Shown here piece by piece: positions 48,796 through 59,420 of a DNA stretch of 64,000 nt (position 1 is the first letter of the stretch; every line of letters starts with the position of its first letter). The notes below the pieces were generated by a model, which worked only from the letters and a program-made list of their open reading frames with translations, was not told the origin of the DNA and did no database searches. This DNA is from Synaphobranchus kaupii (lineage: Eukaryota; Chordata; Actinopteri; Anguilliformes; Synaphobranchidae): assembly GCA_029718625.1 (NCBI GenBank), contig CM056378.1, positions 63,759,027 through 63,823,026 of the forward strand. The letters run 5' to 3'. Both the position numbers and the translations under genes were made by a program.

Positions 48796-49689
48796 GTTAC
48801 TTCCTGAAGTCTGTGACCATCAACATAAAAAAACTGTCGATATCTTATTTTCAGGTACTGTTACAAGCGATACTATAACCTCTCTGCATTTGAATGGATC
48901 TCTATGGAAATTGGGGGATGAGATTAGATTCAGCTGTAAATTACACTGGTACAGTATGGAACACATGGCTGGCTAAATGGCTGTAAGTTATCAAGGGTCT
49001 GAGCTATCAAACGAGCCCCAAACCATCACTCTGTTGCCAGATATGGAGTAGATGTGGATGGATCACTGCAAGGGTTATTTCTCCGGACTCATTTTCCTAT
49101 AGAACTCTATGGGGAAAAAAGTCAGGAGAAACAACCCTTAAAGTGATCCATCCACATCTACTCCATATCTGGCAACAGAGTGATGGTTTGGGGCTCGTTT
49201 GATAGCTCAGACCCTTGATAACTTACAGCCATTTAGCCAGCCATGTGTTCCATACTGTACCAGTGTAATTTACAGCTGAATCTAGTCTCACCCCCCAATT
49301 TCCATAGAGATCCATTCAAATGCAGAGAGGTTATAGTATCGCTTGTAACAGTACCTGAAAATAAGATATCGACAGTTTTTTTATGTTGATGGTCACAGAC
49401 TTCAGGAAGTAACAGCATGTAAAGGATATGCGACCAAATATGAAATATGATACTTTAAAAATACGTTAAAGCAAAGGGTATGAATACTTATGTAAATGAG
49501 AAATTTTAGTTTTTTATTTTTAATAAATTTGCTAAAATCTCAAAAAAACTTTTTTCACATTGTCATTATGGGGTGTTGTGTGTAGATGTTTGAGGCAAAA
49601 AATGAACTCAATCTATTGTAGTATAAGTCTGTAACGTAATAAAACGTGGAGAAGGTGAAAGGGTGGGGAGACTTTCCGGCTTGACTGTA

Positions 49690-49882
49690 TATAAATGTGA
49701 TATAAAAAACACTCTAGATGTCTTAGTTTTTATAAAATTTGAAAAAAACCTTTCACTCGTAGGCCGCCATTGTTAAATAAAAATGTTTTCACTGTTTTTT
49801 GAACTATGCATCATGCAAAGTTACTCTAGTGGAGTCCCAGAATATGAATATAGAGAGTGGAAATGAGCATGATAAGTCTCCT
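49690..49882 (-). repeat. Possible one-ended MITE fragment next to the Tc1-like element
   Basis: On the minus strand it starts AGGAGACTTATCATGCTCAT immediately after TTAA (49883-49886), which looks like a TTAA-type element end. No opposite end is visible because the other side is cut by the Tc1-like insertion or missing. It lies in the 3' part of the Kolobok element. Confidence 0.4.
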
Positions 49883-50813
49883 TTAAGTGTCCTTGAAAAC
49901 ACTGACCTCTTGACTAGAATTTAAAATTAAAGTGAATGTGGATTTGAACAATGCTGGAGTGTACCTCATGTGTTTGTAATGATGCAACTACTTGAAACGT
50001 GAAAACTGCTGTGTTTGAAAAATGATCTGTGATCTGGATGGTCTTTCTTGTGGAGCCATGATGTGTGTTTGGTTCACTCCATGTCCTGGTTTGAATCTGA
50101 CACAGAGGAGAGAACATCTGCCACCATAGCCATCATGTAGCCATAGTCCTTCTCAACAGCCACTGGTCTTGCTCTGAATGTCTTATGGACTTTGCTCCAT
50201 GAAATTTTGAACTTGGGTTCACCAACACTCTCCCCATCTTGAAAAACAGCCTGTTCAAAAACAGAAACATGAAAAATAGGTTAAAAATAGATCAAAGGTA
50301 TCAGGAACAGTTTGATGTACAATATCCAGTGACACATAGTGCTTACAAAGGAGAGGAATGATGATAGTTCACCCACCTGTTCCCTGTTCGCATTGTTGTT
50401 ATGATCCAGAGCAGCAAGCATGGAGGCATGGATCATCACATCATATCCAAAATGTGTTCTCTTCGGAAGGTATTTGAGGTACATGGAGTGGTACACCTGA
50501 AACAAATTTGAATTTCACATCCTGCCATAAAAAAATACCGCCACATTATATTAAGGTGAAACCTTTTGTAAGACTTCTATATTTGACCATACCTCTAGTG
50601 TTGTTGTGTGGATGCACTTCGTCAGATGATCCAGGTCTTTCAAAAGCCGCTTGTCTTTCACAGTCTTCACAAGTGCTTGGAGGGCTTCAGATCCGATCCT
50701 GGCCTTAACCAAAGCTTACTTCTCTGGCTTGTCTCATCAAGGGGCTCATGAGCACATTGGTTGATAGTGCCTGTTCCCTGGCCAGTCGTGTCGGTTGGTA
50801 ACATGGTGTATTA

Positions 50814-51604
50814 AGGGCTCTGCATGCTCGATCGACAACAACGCGACAGCAACACAACATGGGCTCTGCAACATCAACGCAACATCTGCGACCTTCGCAG
50901 AGGGGGTTGCAGAGGATGTCGCGTACCTAGCACAAAAATCAAACTAGCGACTGCAACGCAACCGTTCGCGTAGATGTTGCGCATCATTGATTGGTTGGTT
51001 AGCGAATGGAGGCGGGGCTGTCATATAATATTGGTTACTAAGTGTTGCTGGTTGCTAACGATATCTAAAATTAGCGATCGAGATCCAAAATAAAATAAAA
51101 CCATTTACGTTATCGATATATAAAAATAGATAGTTACATTTGTTAAATCATGAACCAGTTACAAGAACGATTATCAGAAGAAGTGAGAAAATACAAACAT
51201 TTATATGACTATTCTTATAGCTAGTGATTACAAAGACAGTCAAATGACCATGAACTCATGGAAAGAGATCGGCGAGAGTATTGGGATGAACTTGACTAAC
51301 TAACTTAACTAACTTGACTAACTAGCTTAACTAACTATAACTATATTACACTATATACAAGAACACGAGCAACAAACAAACAAACATAAAGACGGCATGT
51401 TATCGATGGGTTGGTTGAGCAGGGAAATTCGTTACGTTGAAATGAGTTACGTTGCTAGGGGGGAGCTAGCTACATACGGGATACAATGTTGCATAGGCTG
51501 CGCGTAGCTTTTGCAGAAGTATAAATTGCAGAGTGCTTGCAACATTGTTGCATTGCTCGAACATGAAGAAGTTGCACAAGTTTCGCACAACCATGCAGAG
51601 CCCT
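50814..51604. mobile_element. PIF/Harbinger-type non-autonomous transposon, 791 bp, in the Kolobok transposase
   Basis: The ends AGGGCTCTGCATG and CATGCAGAGCCCT are inverted copies, flanked by an identical TTA at 50811-50813 and 51605-51607. Removing it joins two parts of the Kolobok coding exon. The interior has many CAACGC/GTTGCG motifs near the ends, together with a MADF-like remnant at 51150-51300. No transposase frame is present. Confidence 0.85.
51150..51300 (+). pseudogene. MADF/Myb-like domain remnant inside the second Harbinger element
   Basis: ATG at 51150 begins MNQLQERLSEEVRKYKHLYD and stops at TAG 51222. After a +1 shift the sequence continues YKDSQMTMNSWKEIGESIG. The order L-x-x-x-V-R-K-Y-x-x-L-Y-D, then YKD and W-K-E-I-G, is the MADF pattern. 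Harbinger elements encode such a protein beside the transposase. The shift makes it non-functional. Confidence 0.65.
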
Positions 51605-53518
51605 TTACTGATACCCACTTCTCTTTCAACACCTCTGCATCACCCTCACAGGTTTGTGTACTCCACCACAAATGATTTATAATGGATGGAATCCACTATC
51701 CCAGGCCTTCACATTCCCTCCTCTTAGCTGCAGTGGCCAGTTTTTTTGACACTCGTTTTGCCACATGCCAGGGACAAATTTGTGGTGTTTTTCTGGATTA
51801 CAGACCCTCATTTCTTTAACAATTTGTGGATGTCTGTCAGTGGAGATGGTAGAGACCTTCACTCCATTTTCTTCTATGGTTTTAAGAGCTTCCTTAAAAC
51901 CTTTGATTTCCATCGTATTAGAGCTCGAAACTTGGGTGCAGCTTATTACCTTGAAGTCCACAACCTTTTGACTCTGCACATCTAAAAAAGTGTGCGTGCA
52001 GTATTTGGCTGAGTGGCCTGGAGAGTCGCACCGGCCATCTCCACAGAGCACAACTTCTGCTTCTCATGATTTCATGGTAGTTAACACGGCACTCTGCTCT
52101 TTGGTCCATGTTTTTTCAATAACAGGAAACACAAACTTCTTCCTCAGTGTTGTGTATCTGTCTTCACTTATTGTTTTGAGGTTCATGTTACTACAGAACC
52201 ATTCAAATTTAGCAAAATGGATGCCACTGAAGAAAACTGATGCTGCCAAAAGCAGGTTTCCTGCCCCTTTGGTCCCACTCAGAGTAGGCTGAGACTGCCA
52301 TCTGTAACTACAGCCGTTAGCACATGTGAGCTCTAGTGTCAACTGTGATCCTTCATTTTGCAGCTCCTTCATATCTTCCTTGGCAATCAAGGAGCCACAC
52401 TTTAAACAATGCTGAAGCAATTGTTTTAACTGTTCCTCGAAAACTAGAAAAAGCCTACCTTCTTTATGGGTGTCAGTTGAAGCTTGTGATTGCTGGGTGC
52501 TTTGAGAGGGCTCAGATGAACTTACATCGTATTCTGGATCAGATTGTCTGTACCGTGGCTGACTCTCCTCGCTAAATTCATCATCTGAGAGGAACAGATC
52601 CTGGGACTGACTTCCCTCCTCTACTTGTTTATCCAACTCAATTTCATGTTTACCTGTGTAAACATGGTCCGTAGTTACCGGATATTGCACATCCCCTGGC
52701 CACTGTACCGCTGCATCTGACGTGGCTATATCCATCTGAGTTGCTGCATCGGTCTTACTTGGAGAACACTGTACACTTACGGATTGCTGAACTGACTGAA
52801 CTGGTGGATTGTCAGGTTCCTCCATGATCAGGGTCGTGCCCGATGGTTCGCCTTCAGAGGCTGCAACTGCAGGAGCGGGTTGTTTACATCCTAGCAGGAT
52901 AGCATCCAGCGTCTCCTGTCTTAGAGCGGATTTCACTCGCTGTCCGAGGGCGTTTAGACTCCTTGTGGGAGAAAATTGTAGGCAAGGCATTTGGTTTTAG
53001 TCTTCGCTTATAACCAGCAGCACCTGTGAGCTCCCTTACCAGCTGTTGTCGACTAAATGCATCAAATGCATCAGGAGAGAAGTGGCGAGAACACAGCCGC
53101 GAGTCTTTAGGAAGTTGTATTCGTCCACAAGCATTTTCCCACTCCTTTCCTCTTCTTATCGCTAGGAAAGCTGTGAAGATTTACATCTCTTCCCTTGTTG
53201 CCTTTCGACTGGAAATTACAACCAAAAGCAGCACAGTGTGGCACTGTATTGATATTTTCTCTACTGTGGGCCGGTGAAAAATAGCAACAGATAACGGTAG
53301 CGCCATTAGCTCACACCTCTCGATCGCAACCAATTTACGACATCGACCCAGAGTGCATTGCGCAATGGCGACCTCCGTACGTCAAAATATGTATTAAACG
53401 TTGAGGATTTTTAAAGTAATGAAAATATTTAATGTGTTTCTAACAACATATTTTAGTAGGAGAGGGCAATTATAGCGTATTAAGGCCTACAAGTCTTAAT
53501 AGTCGGGGTTCACTTTAA

Positions 53519-54773
53519 AGCTGAGAAGCTTCTCACCAGAGGCAACCGTGATCGGAAGAGTTAGGAGGAGACGCAGTGCAATGCTTAGATTTCCATACAG
53601 ATCCAGCAGTCCTTCTTTGTAGATGTAATCCATGTCTCTTGGAGAGGTAGAAGCATGATCAGGAAAGGTGTGGACAGCAGCCCTGATCTCCATAACCAAA
53701 TTCTCTGCATCGACATCATGTACTGTTTTCTCCAGGCTCTTGCATTTATCTTCAAGTGTTCCACTTCGAATCATCAAATGTTAAAGGACTATTCTGGAAT
53801 GGATTGTGTTTCTTCTCTGCCCTCATACAGGAATTGCTGTGGTGTTTTTCGCTGTATTTTCTCAGGGAGCTTCATTTCGATTTCTAGATCCTCTGCAATC
53901 TCTCTTGCATCAGTTTGACAGTAAGTCCCCTTTTTCTAATTTAAGTTTTTCAAGAGAAACACTGGGGCTCTGCAGAATTTTGCTGACATGGTTAATCTGA
54001 TACAAGACATTGTACCAAATCACAATACACAGCACAAAACGCCAGTTAATCAGCTCCTTCTGTATGCTTTTTGCTGTGGACATCGTCTCCGAGTCCTCCT
54101 TCTCCACTGCAAACATTTGGAGCGCAGACAGTGCTTGCACAATCTCTGGCAGCTGGTAACGCACCACCTTCACACTATCAATCCTAGCCTCCCATCTTGT
54201 CATCGATAAAGATTTCACAGTTAGGTGCTTCACGTGTTGCTGTAGTACTGCCCAGCGTTGCACAGATGAACTGAATAGATTGTACAATCTCTGCAGAACA
54301 CCAAAGAAGGAGATGGACATCACTGAAGATTTGGCTGCATCTGCAACAATCAGATTAAGAGTGTGACTGCTGCATGGGACACATAATGCCTTATTATTCA
54401 ACTGCAATATTCTTGCCTGGACCCCCTGTCTGTGTCCCATCATGTTACTCCCATTATCGTAGGATTGCCCAGGGCAGTCTGAAATGTTCAAGTTGTGCTT
54501 TTGCAGCTTTTCCAGGAGGGTATCACACAGACCTTTTCCAGACGTGTCCTGAACATCAACAAATCCAATGAAATGTTCAGAGGTAGATGCACCAACAAAT
54601 GGTTCACAATTGACAATCCTCAAGAGAGTTGTTCAATATGACTGATGTCAGGAGTACAATCCATTATGACAGAAAAGTATTTGGCTTTGCTTACCCTGCT
54701 GACTATTTGCTTGATTATTTTGTCTCCAACCAAAGATATTTCATTTTTTGAATGGCACTGCTAAGGTAATAAA
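53519..54773 (-). pseudogene. hAT transposase, central part
   Basis: On the minus strand the sequence shows SVIMDCTPDISHIEQL near 54670, where the family keeps its first catalytic Asp. Next come CPGQSYDNGSNMMGHRQG near 54460 and CSSHTLNLIVADAAKS near 54350, both classic in hAT (DUF4371/ZMYM1-like) transposases. It ends with LRLLLTLPITVASGEK near 53540. It is interrupted by frameshifts near 54620 and 53910 and by stops in 53780-53910, and the region between the catalytic core and the dimerisation domain is shorter than usual. The Gypsy element bounds it on the right and Kolobok on the left. Confidence 0.85.
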
Positions 54774-54778
54774 CATTT

Positions 54779-55862
54779 TGTGATGTTCTCACTCCCGCCC
54801 TCTTGTTTCCCGTGTTTTCCTTCTCCCCTTGTTTCATGTTCATCTCTCCCTAGTTCGTTTCCCCCGTGCTGCAGGTTGGGCGTGGTGTTTCCCTTTCGTG
54901 TCACTCTGTCCCACTACTCTTCTTCCGCCTATCCCATTCCTCCGTTTTGCATGCATTCCTCACACTCTCTACTCCGTTAATCACCCTCGCATACATTCGC
55001 ACGCGGCACTTAATTGATACCAATTAATGTTTGTATTTAGTCACCCGGTGTTCTCTGTCCTGTGCCAGTTCGTTAACTCTCCTTGTCTGAACCCCTGGTC
55101 TTGTCTTGGTGATACCTAGTATCCAGCCTAGTCTCGCAGTTTAAGCCTTTGTCTTGTACCGGCGTTAACTCGCCTCTCTACTCCGTCTAGTTTCCGTCTA
55201 GCTCTCGCCTGGAATGGCGCTTCCTGCTGTTCGCTTATTCCCTGCCTCGCTGTACTAACGTTGTCTGCTTGAGTCTGCCAACCTGCAGTTGTTTGCTACC
55301 CCTGCCTGTGTTGCTGTTTCCTGCCCATCCATCTGCCGTGTGTGCATGCAGCCGGGGCTCCAGCTCCTCCACTCTGCGGCGGTGCCCGCCTCCTGCCTGT
55401 GCTGCTGCTGCTGTGCTGCTGCTGTTGCTGCTGCTGCTGTCCTGCCGCTGCGCCCACGTCCAGCCCGGACTCCGCTCCACTATCCTGCACTACTCCTGCC
55501 ACTCCACTCTGCCCTGCTCCCCGCTCCCGCTCCTCCTCTGCTCAGCCTGCCTGGTTTTCCGTCTCCATCTCCAGCCCCTGGCCTCTCCTGTTCCCGCTGC
55601 TCCCCTGCTGATACCATTACCCGGACTGTTAGTCTTTAAATGTTCTCCCTATGCTTCAGGAGGAATTCTGGTCGAAGCAATAATTTATTAAGAGCTACGC
55701 GCTCTGTCTGTCTTTCCTAAGTCCAGTTCCGGTTTGGAACAATAACTGCCTTTGCCTTTTCTCCCCATGCTTCAGGAGTGAATTCTGGTAAAATAATTGA
55801 GTATTGGCATTCCTGTGTTCGAGTCGTGCATTTGAGTCCAGTCCGTATCCGGGGTCGTAACA
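54779..55862 (+). repeat. 5' LTR of the Gypsy element, 1084 bp
   Basis: Contains a CTG/CTGCTGTTG triplet run at about 55400-55445 that is longer than in the 3' LTR, and the motif GTCCAGTTCCGGTTTGGAAC near 55721. Near 55790 it lacks about nine bases present in the 3' LTR, which removes the AATAAA found there. Confidence 0.93.
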
Positions 55863-55880
55863 GAACGAACTGGCCAAGCT

Positions 55881-56670
55881 ATGGACTCAGCCGACTTGGA
55901 TCAGATCCATCATGCCCTCGCCTGCCAGAATGCTGTCAGCGATCAACTGAGCCACCGCATGGATGACGTCCAGGAGACTCTCTGGACCTGAAGAATCTCT
56001 CAGACCTTATGAGTCAGATGTCGATTCACCACCCTCTCCCGAGGGTCCACGCTGTCCCTGCACCATCTTCTCCGGAGCTGCAGCCTGTGGCATCAGCGCC
56101 CTCTTCTGGCAGGGAACCCCGTGTTCAACACCCCGAGATCTACCGAGGGGACTTGGGAAAATGTCGGGAGTTCCTCCTTCAGTGCGACATCGTGTTCCGC
56201 ATCCAGCCGACCTCCTTCGCCACGGACACAAGCAAGATTGCGTTCGTCATGAGCAGTTTGGGAGGGAGCGCCCGGGAGTGGGCCACCACGCTGTGGGAGA
56301 GCCAGTCGCCCGCCTGCTTTCACTTCGCCTCATTCACCACTGAAATGCACCGAGTCTTTGACCACCCGGTCTGCGGGCAGGACGCTACCCAACGTCTTCT
56401 CCAGATGCGTCAGGGCAGCCGCAGTGTTGCCGAGATGGCAGTCCAGATCCGTACCTTGGCAGCTGAAGCAGGATGGAATGACACCGCCCTAACCAGGGGG
56501 CTTTCCTGCAAGCTCTTAACGAGGAACTTAAGGACCAACTGGCAACCCGCGAAGAATCCAGTTCCCTGAACAGCCTCATCAGTCTCGCTATATCAGTGGA
56601 CAACCGCCTCCGGGCCAGGGCCCGGGAGAGGAAGAAGGGCCAGCCACACGCTCCATTCCACCGGGGTTAG
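55881..56670 (+). pseudogene. Gypsy gag, frameshifted
   Basis: This would form the particle of the retrotransposon. ATG at 55881 starts MDSADLDQIHHALACQNAV and meets TGA at 55989. The main body resumes in another frame around 56009. It carries the retrotransposon gag core with YRGDLGKCREFLLQCDIVF, SSLGGSAREWA and MRQGSRSVAEMAVQIRTLA. A second shift near 56505 moves the C-terminal part to a third frame, which ends [15 protein letters not shown] at TAG 56668. No CCHC zinc knuckle is seen. The start region resembles the first codons of the repeat-filled LTR element. Confidence 0.88.
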
Positions 56671-59382
56671 GCAGGGCCTCCCAAAACCATCCTGAACCTG
56701 ATTTAACCTGTGTACCTCATCATTATCATGATTTATCTCAAGTATTCAGCAAATCTCGTGCTGTGTCCTTGCCTCCCCACAGACCTTACGATTGCTGCAT
56801 CAACCTACTGGCCAGCGCTAAGTTACCTTCTGGCCGACTCTACAGCCTGTCGGGTCCTGAGAAAGCTGCTATGGAAGCCTATATACATGACTCCTTGGCA
56901 TCATTGGTATTATTCGGCCCTCTTCATCTCCGGTGGGGGCGGGGTTCTTCTTCGTGGCAAAGAAGGTCGCTCCGACCATGTATCGACTACCGAGGCCTGA
57001 ATGAGATCACTGTACGTAACAAGTACCCTATGCCATTAATCAATTCTGCTTTTGAACCCTTACATGACTCCACCATCTTCAGCAAACTCGATCTCCGCAA
57101 CGCATACCACCTGGTCCGGATCCGGGAGGGGGATTAGTGGAAGACGGCGTTTAACACCCCGCTCGGACACTTCGAATATCTGGTGGTCCCGTTCGGTTTG
57201 GCTTACGCCCCAGCAGTGTTCCAGTCCATGGTTAATGACGTACTGCGGGATCTGCTGGGACGGTCAGTGTTCATCTACATAGACGATATACTAATCTTTT
57301 CTAAAAACCCTCAGGAACACGTCATCCATGTCCGTCAGGTTCTCCAAAGGCTATTGGAGAACAAACTATTTGTCAAGGCAGAGAAGTGCAGCTTCCACGC
57401 TCCCTCTGTGCCCTTCCTGGGCTTCATCGTGGAAGAGGGGAGGATCCGTGCAGACCCGGCAAAGATCCAAGCCGTTACCGACTGGCCCCAACCAGCCACA
57501 CGTAAGCATCTGCAACAATTTTTGGGCTTCGCTAACTTTTACCGCCGGTTCATCCACAATTACAGCGTTGTGGCTGCCCCCCTCACAAAACTAACCTCCA
57601 CTTCACTCCCTTTCCATTGGAATTCCAAGGCTCAACAGGCATTCGATCTCCTAAAGACTCGGGTTTCCACGGCCCCCATCCTCTGTCATCCAGACCCGAC
57701 TGCCAGTTTGTCTTCGAGGTGGACGCCTCGGACACTGGCGTAGGGGCGGTCCGGTCGCAGCGTGCAGTCCAGGACAGCAAACTCCACCCGTGTGCCTACT
57801 TCTCCCAGAGACTCACCCCGGCGGAATGTAACTATGACGTCGGGGACCAGGAGCTACTGGCGATGAAGCTTGCATTGGAGGAGTGGCGACACTGGCTGGA
57901 GGGGGCAGGCAAACCCTTCATCGTCCTGACTGACCACCGCAACCTCCTGAATATCAAATCTGCAAAGAGCCTCAATTCTCGCCAAGCGCGCTGGTCACTG
58001 TTTTTTAATCGGTTTAATTCCACTGTCACCTTCCGCCCAGGTACCCGCAATATTAAACCCGACGCATTATCACGCGTTTTTTCCCCCCATGCCAGATATG
58101 CTGATCCGGAGCCCATAATACTGGCATCCTGCGTTGTGGCTGCGGTCTCCTGGAAGATCGAGGAGATCGTGAAGGCCACCCAGGCCACCCACCCGGATCC
58201 CCGCAGTAACCCTAACACAACTTTGTTTGTCCCCAACTCCGTCCACTCCCAGGTCCTCCAATGGGTCCCGCCTCCCGTCTGGCCTGCCACCCAGGGATCA
58301 CCAGGACGACCGCCCTGGTCAGGAGGAGTTTTTGGTGGCTCACCCTGTAGGGGGATACCTGTGCCTACGTCCTCGCCTGCCCGGTGTGCGCCAGGAGCAA
58401 GGCCTCCCACCAGCCTCCTTCGCCCCCTCCCCGTCCCGGGCCATCCTTGGAGCCACATAGGGGTAGACTTTGTGACCGGTCTGCCCCCGTCGGATGGCAA
58501 CACTTCCATCCTCACCATCGTGGACCGGTTCTCCAAGGCGGCCCACTTCATCCCCTTGCCCAAACTCCCGTCCGCGTTTGAGACAGCGGAGATCCTGGTG
58601 CTGCACGTGGTGAGGCTGCACGGGATCCCCTCCGACATCATCTCGGACCGTGGGCCCCAATTCTCCTCCCAGGTCTGGAAGGCCTTCTGCGCGGCCCTGG
58701 GCACCTCTGCTAGCCTGTCGTCAGGATACCATCCGCAGTCCAACAGATGGAGCGGACTAACCAGGACCTGGGAGCCGCCTTGCGGTGTGTGTCAGCGCGC
58801 AACCCCTCCCCCTGGAACCGGTTCCTACCGTGGGTGGAGTATTCTCACAACTCCCTGAGGAGCACCGCCACCGGAATGTCCCCCTTCGAGTGCTCCTTAG
58901 GGCACCAGCCACCTCTACTGCCGGTCCAGGAGAAGGAGGTTGCTGTCCTGTCTGTGCGATCCCACCTCCTCAGATGCAAATGCGTGTGGAGGCTGACACG
59001 CACCGCTCTCCTCCAGCCCCGGTTCATCGGTCCCTTCCCCATCCTCAGCATCATAAATCCGGTCACTGTAAAGTTATCACTCACCGCCTCACTTAAAATC
59101 CACCCTTCATTTCATGTCAGTCAGGTCAAGCCTGTCGCCTCCAGCCCCCTCAGTGCTCCCGTGGACCTCCCTCCACCACCTCGGATGATTGACGACGCCC
59201 CGGCCTACACGATAAGAGGTGTCCTGGACATCCGCCATAGGGGCCGGCGCTTCCAATATCTCATGGACTGCGAGGGGTACGGCCCCGAAGAGCGGTCCTG
59301 GCTGCAAAAAATGCTAATTCTTGATCCTTCCCTCATTCACCAGTTCCACAAACGGCATCCCCAAAAACCGAAACCTGCGTGA
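56671..59382 (+). pseudogene. Gypsy pol (RT, RNase H, integrase, chromodomain), protease missing
   Basis: Sequence passes from gag almost directly into the reverse transcriptase entry ([13 protein letters not shown] at about 56970-57010), so the aspartic protease is absent. RT motifs follow: [23 protein letters not shown] and [11 protein letters not shown], with the YIDD box at 57276-57287. TAG at 57135-57137 is a nonsense codon. RNase H shows [12 protein letters not shown] and VLTDHRNL. Integrase shows GVDFVTGLP, IVDRFSKAAHFIPL and ISDRGPQF, but its N-terminal zinc-binding part is scrambled by shifts near 58250. Further shifts lie near 57695 and 58740. The last part, 58747-59382, contains the integrase C-terminus and a chromodomain ([15 protein letters not shown]). 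No env is present. Confidence 0.9.
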
Positions 59383-59384
59383 AC

Positions 59385-59420
59385 GCCAGGAGGCATTCGT
59401 TGGGGGGGGGGGGGGGGTAC
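59385..59420 (+). other. Polypurine tract of the Gypsy element
   Basis: CAGGAGGCATTCGTT precedes an uninterrupted run of sixteen G (59402-59417) and GTAC next to the 3' LTR. This is where plus-strand synthesis would prime. The long G run may vary in length between copies or reads. Confidence 0.7.

Larger units (their letters stand above)
42984..49441. repeat. Foldback repeat copy B, interrupted by an LTR retrotransposon
   Basis: Without the LTR element this is a palindrome of about 670 bp. Sequence from 48796 to about 49088 is an inverted copy of 49121-49413, with a spacer centred at 49104; the outer arms continue at 42984-43015 and 49414-49441 (ATATTTGGTCGCATATCC and its complement). No coding capacity is seen. 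Copy A near 35555-37609 belongs to the same family. Confidence 0.88.
42827..49687. mobile_element. Non-autonomous Tc1-like element containing further insertions
   Basis: The left end (42827) and right end (49687) carry the same long inverted repeats as the Tc1-like element at 38768, beginning CAGTCAAGCCGGAAAGTCTC, with TA at 42825-42826 and 49688-49689. No transposase sequence is present. The interior is the foldback repeat 42984-49441, which holds the LTR retrotransposon. Only about 100-250 bp on each side belong to the Tc1 element itself. It lies about 57 bp from the 3' end of the Kolobok element. Confidence 0.9.
50074..53244 (-). pseudogene. Kolobok THAP-domain transposase, broken, with two introns
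   Basis: This would bind and mobilise the surrounding Kolobok element. The N-terminus shows a THAP zinc finger: PHCAAFGC near 53230, LHSFPSD near 53185 and LCSRHFSPDAF near 53090. The start codon reads GTG instead of ATG. An acidic linker follows, with SDDEFSEE near 52590. A cysteine-rich segment then carries CLKCGSL and CANGCSYRW. The transposase core shows CGDGRCDSPGHSAKYC near 52030 and STDRHPQIVKEMR near 51830. Splice sites separate exons ending at 50593, covering 50377-50496 (VYHSMYLKYLPKR) and covering 50074-50250, with TGA at 50074-50076. Damage: frameshifts near 53145, 52970, 51690 and 50690, TGA at 52061-52063, and a Harbinger element in exon 1. The family match is by recognition. 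Confidence 0.82.
42769..53514 (-). mobile_element. Kolobok-type DNA transposon carrying a THAP transposase, with nested insertions
   Basis: Inverted ends of about 38 bp start AGTGAACCCCAACTATTCAG at 42769 and, on the minus strand, AGTGAACCCCGACTATTAAG at 53514, both followed by ACTTGTAGGCCTTA. Each is flanked by TTAA (42765-42768 and 53515-53518). TTAA targets and a THAP-domain transposase are the features of the Kolobok superfamily. Without the Tc1-like and Harbinger insertions it would be about 3.1 kb. It sits inside the hAT transposase coding sequence, and one TTAA completes the hAT reading frame. Confidence 0.85.
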
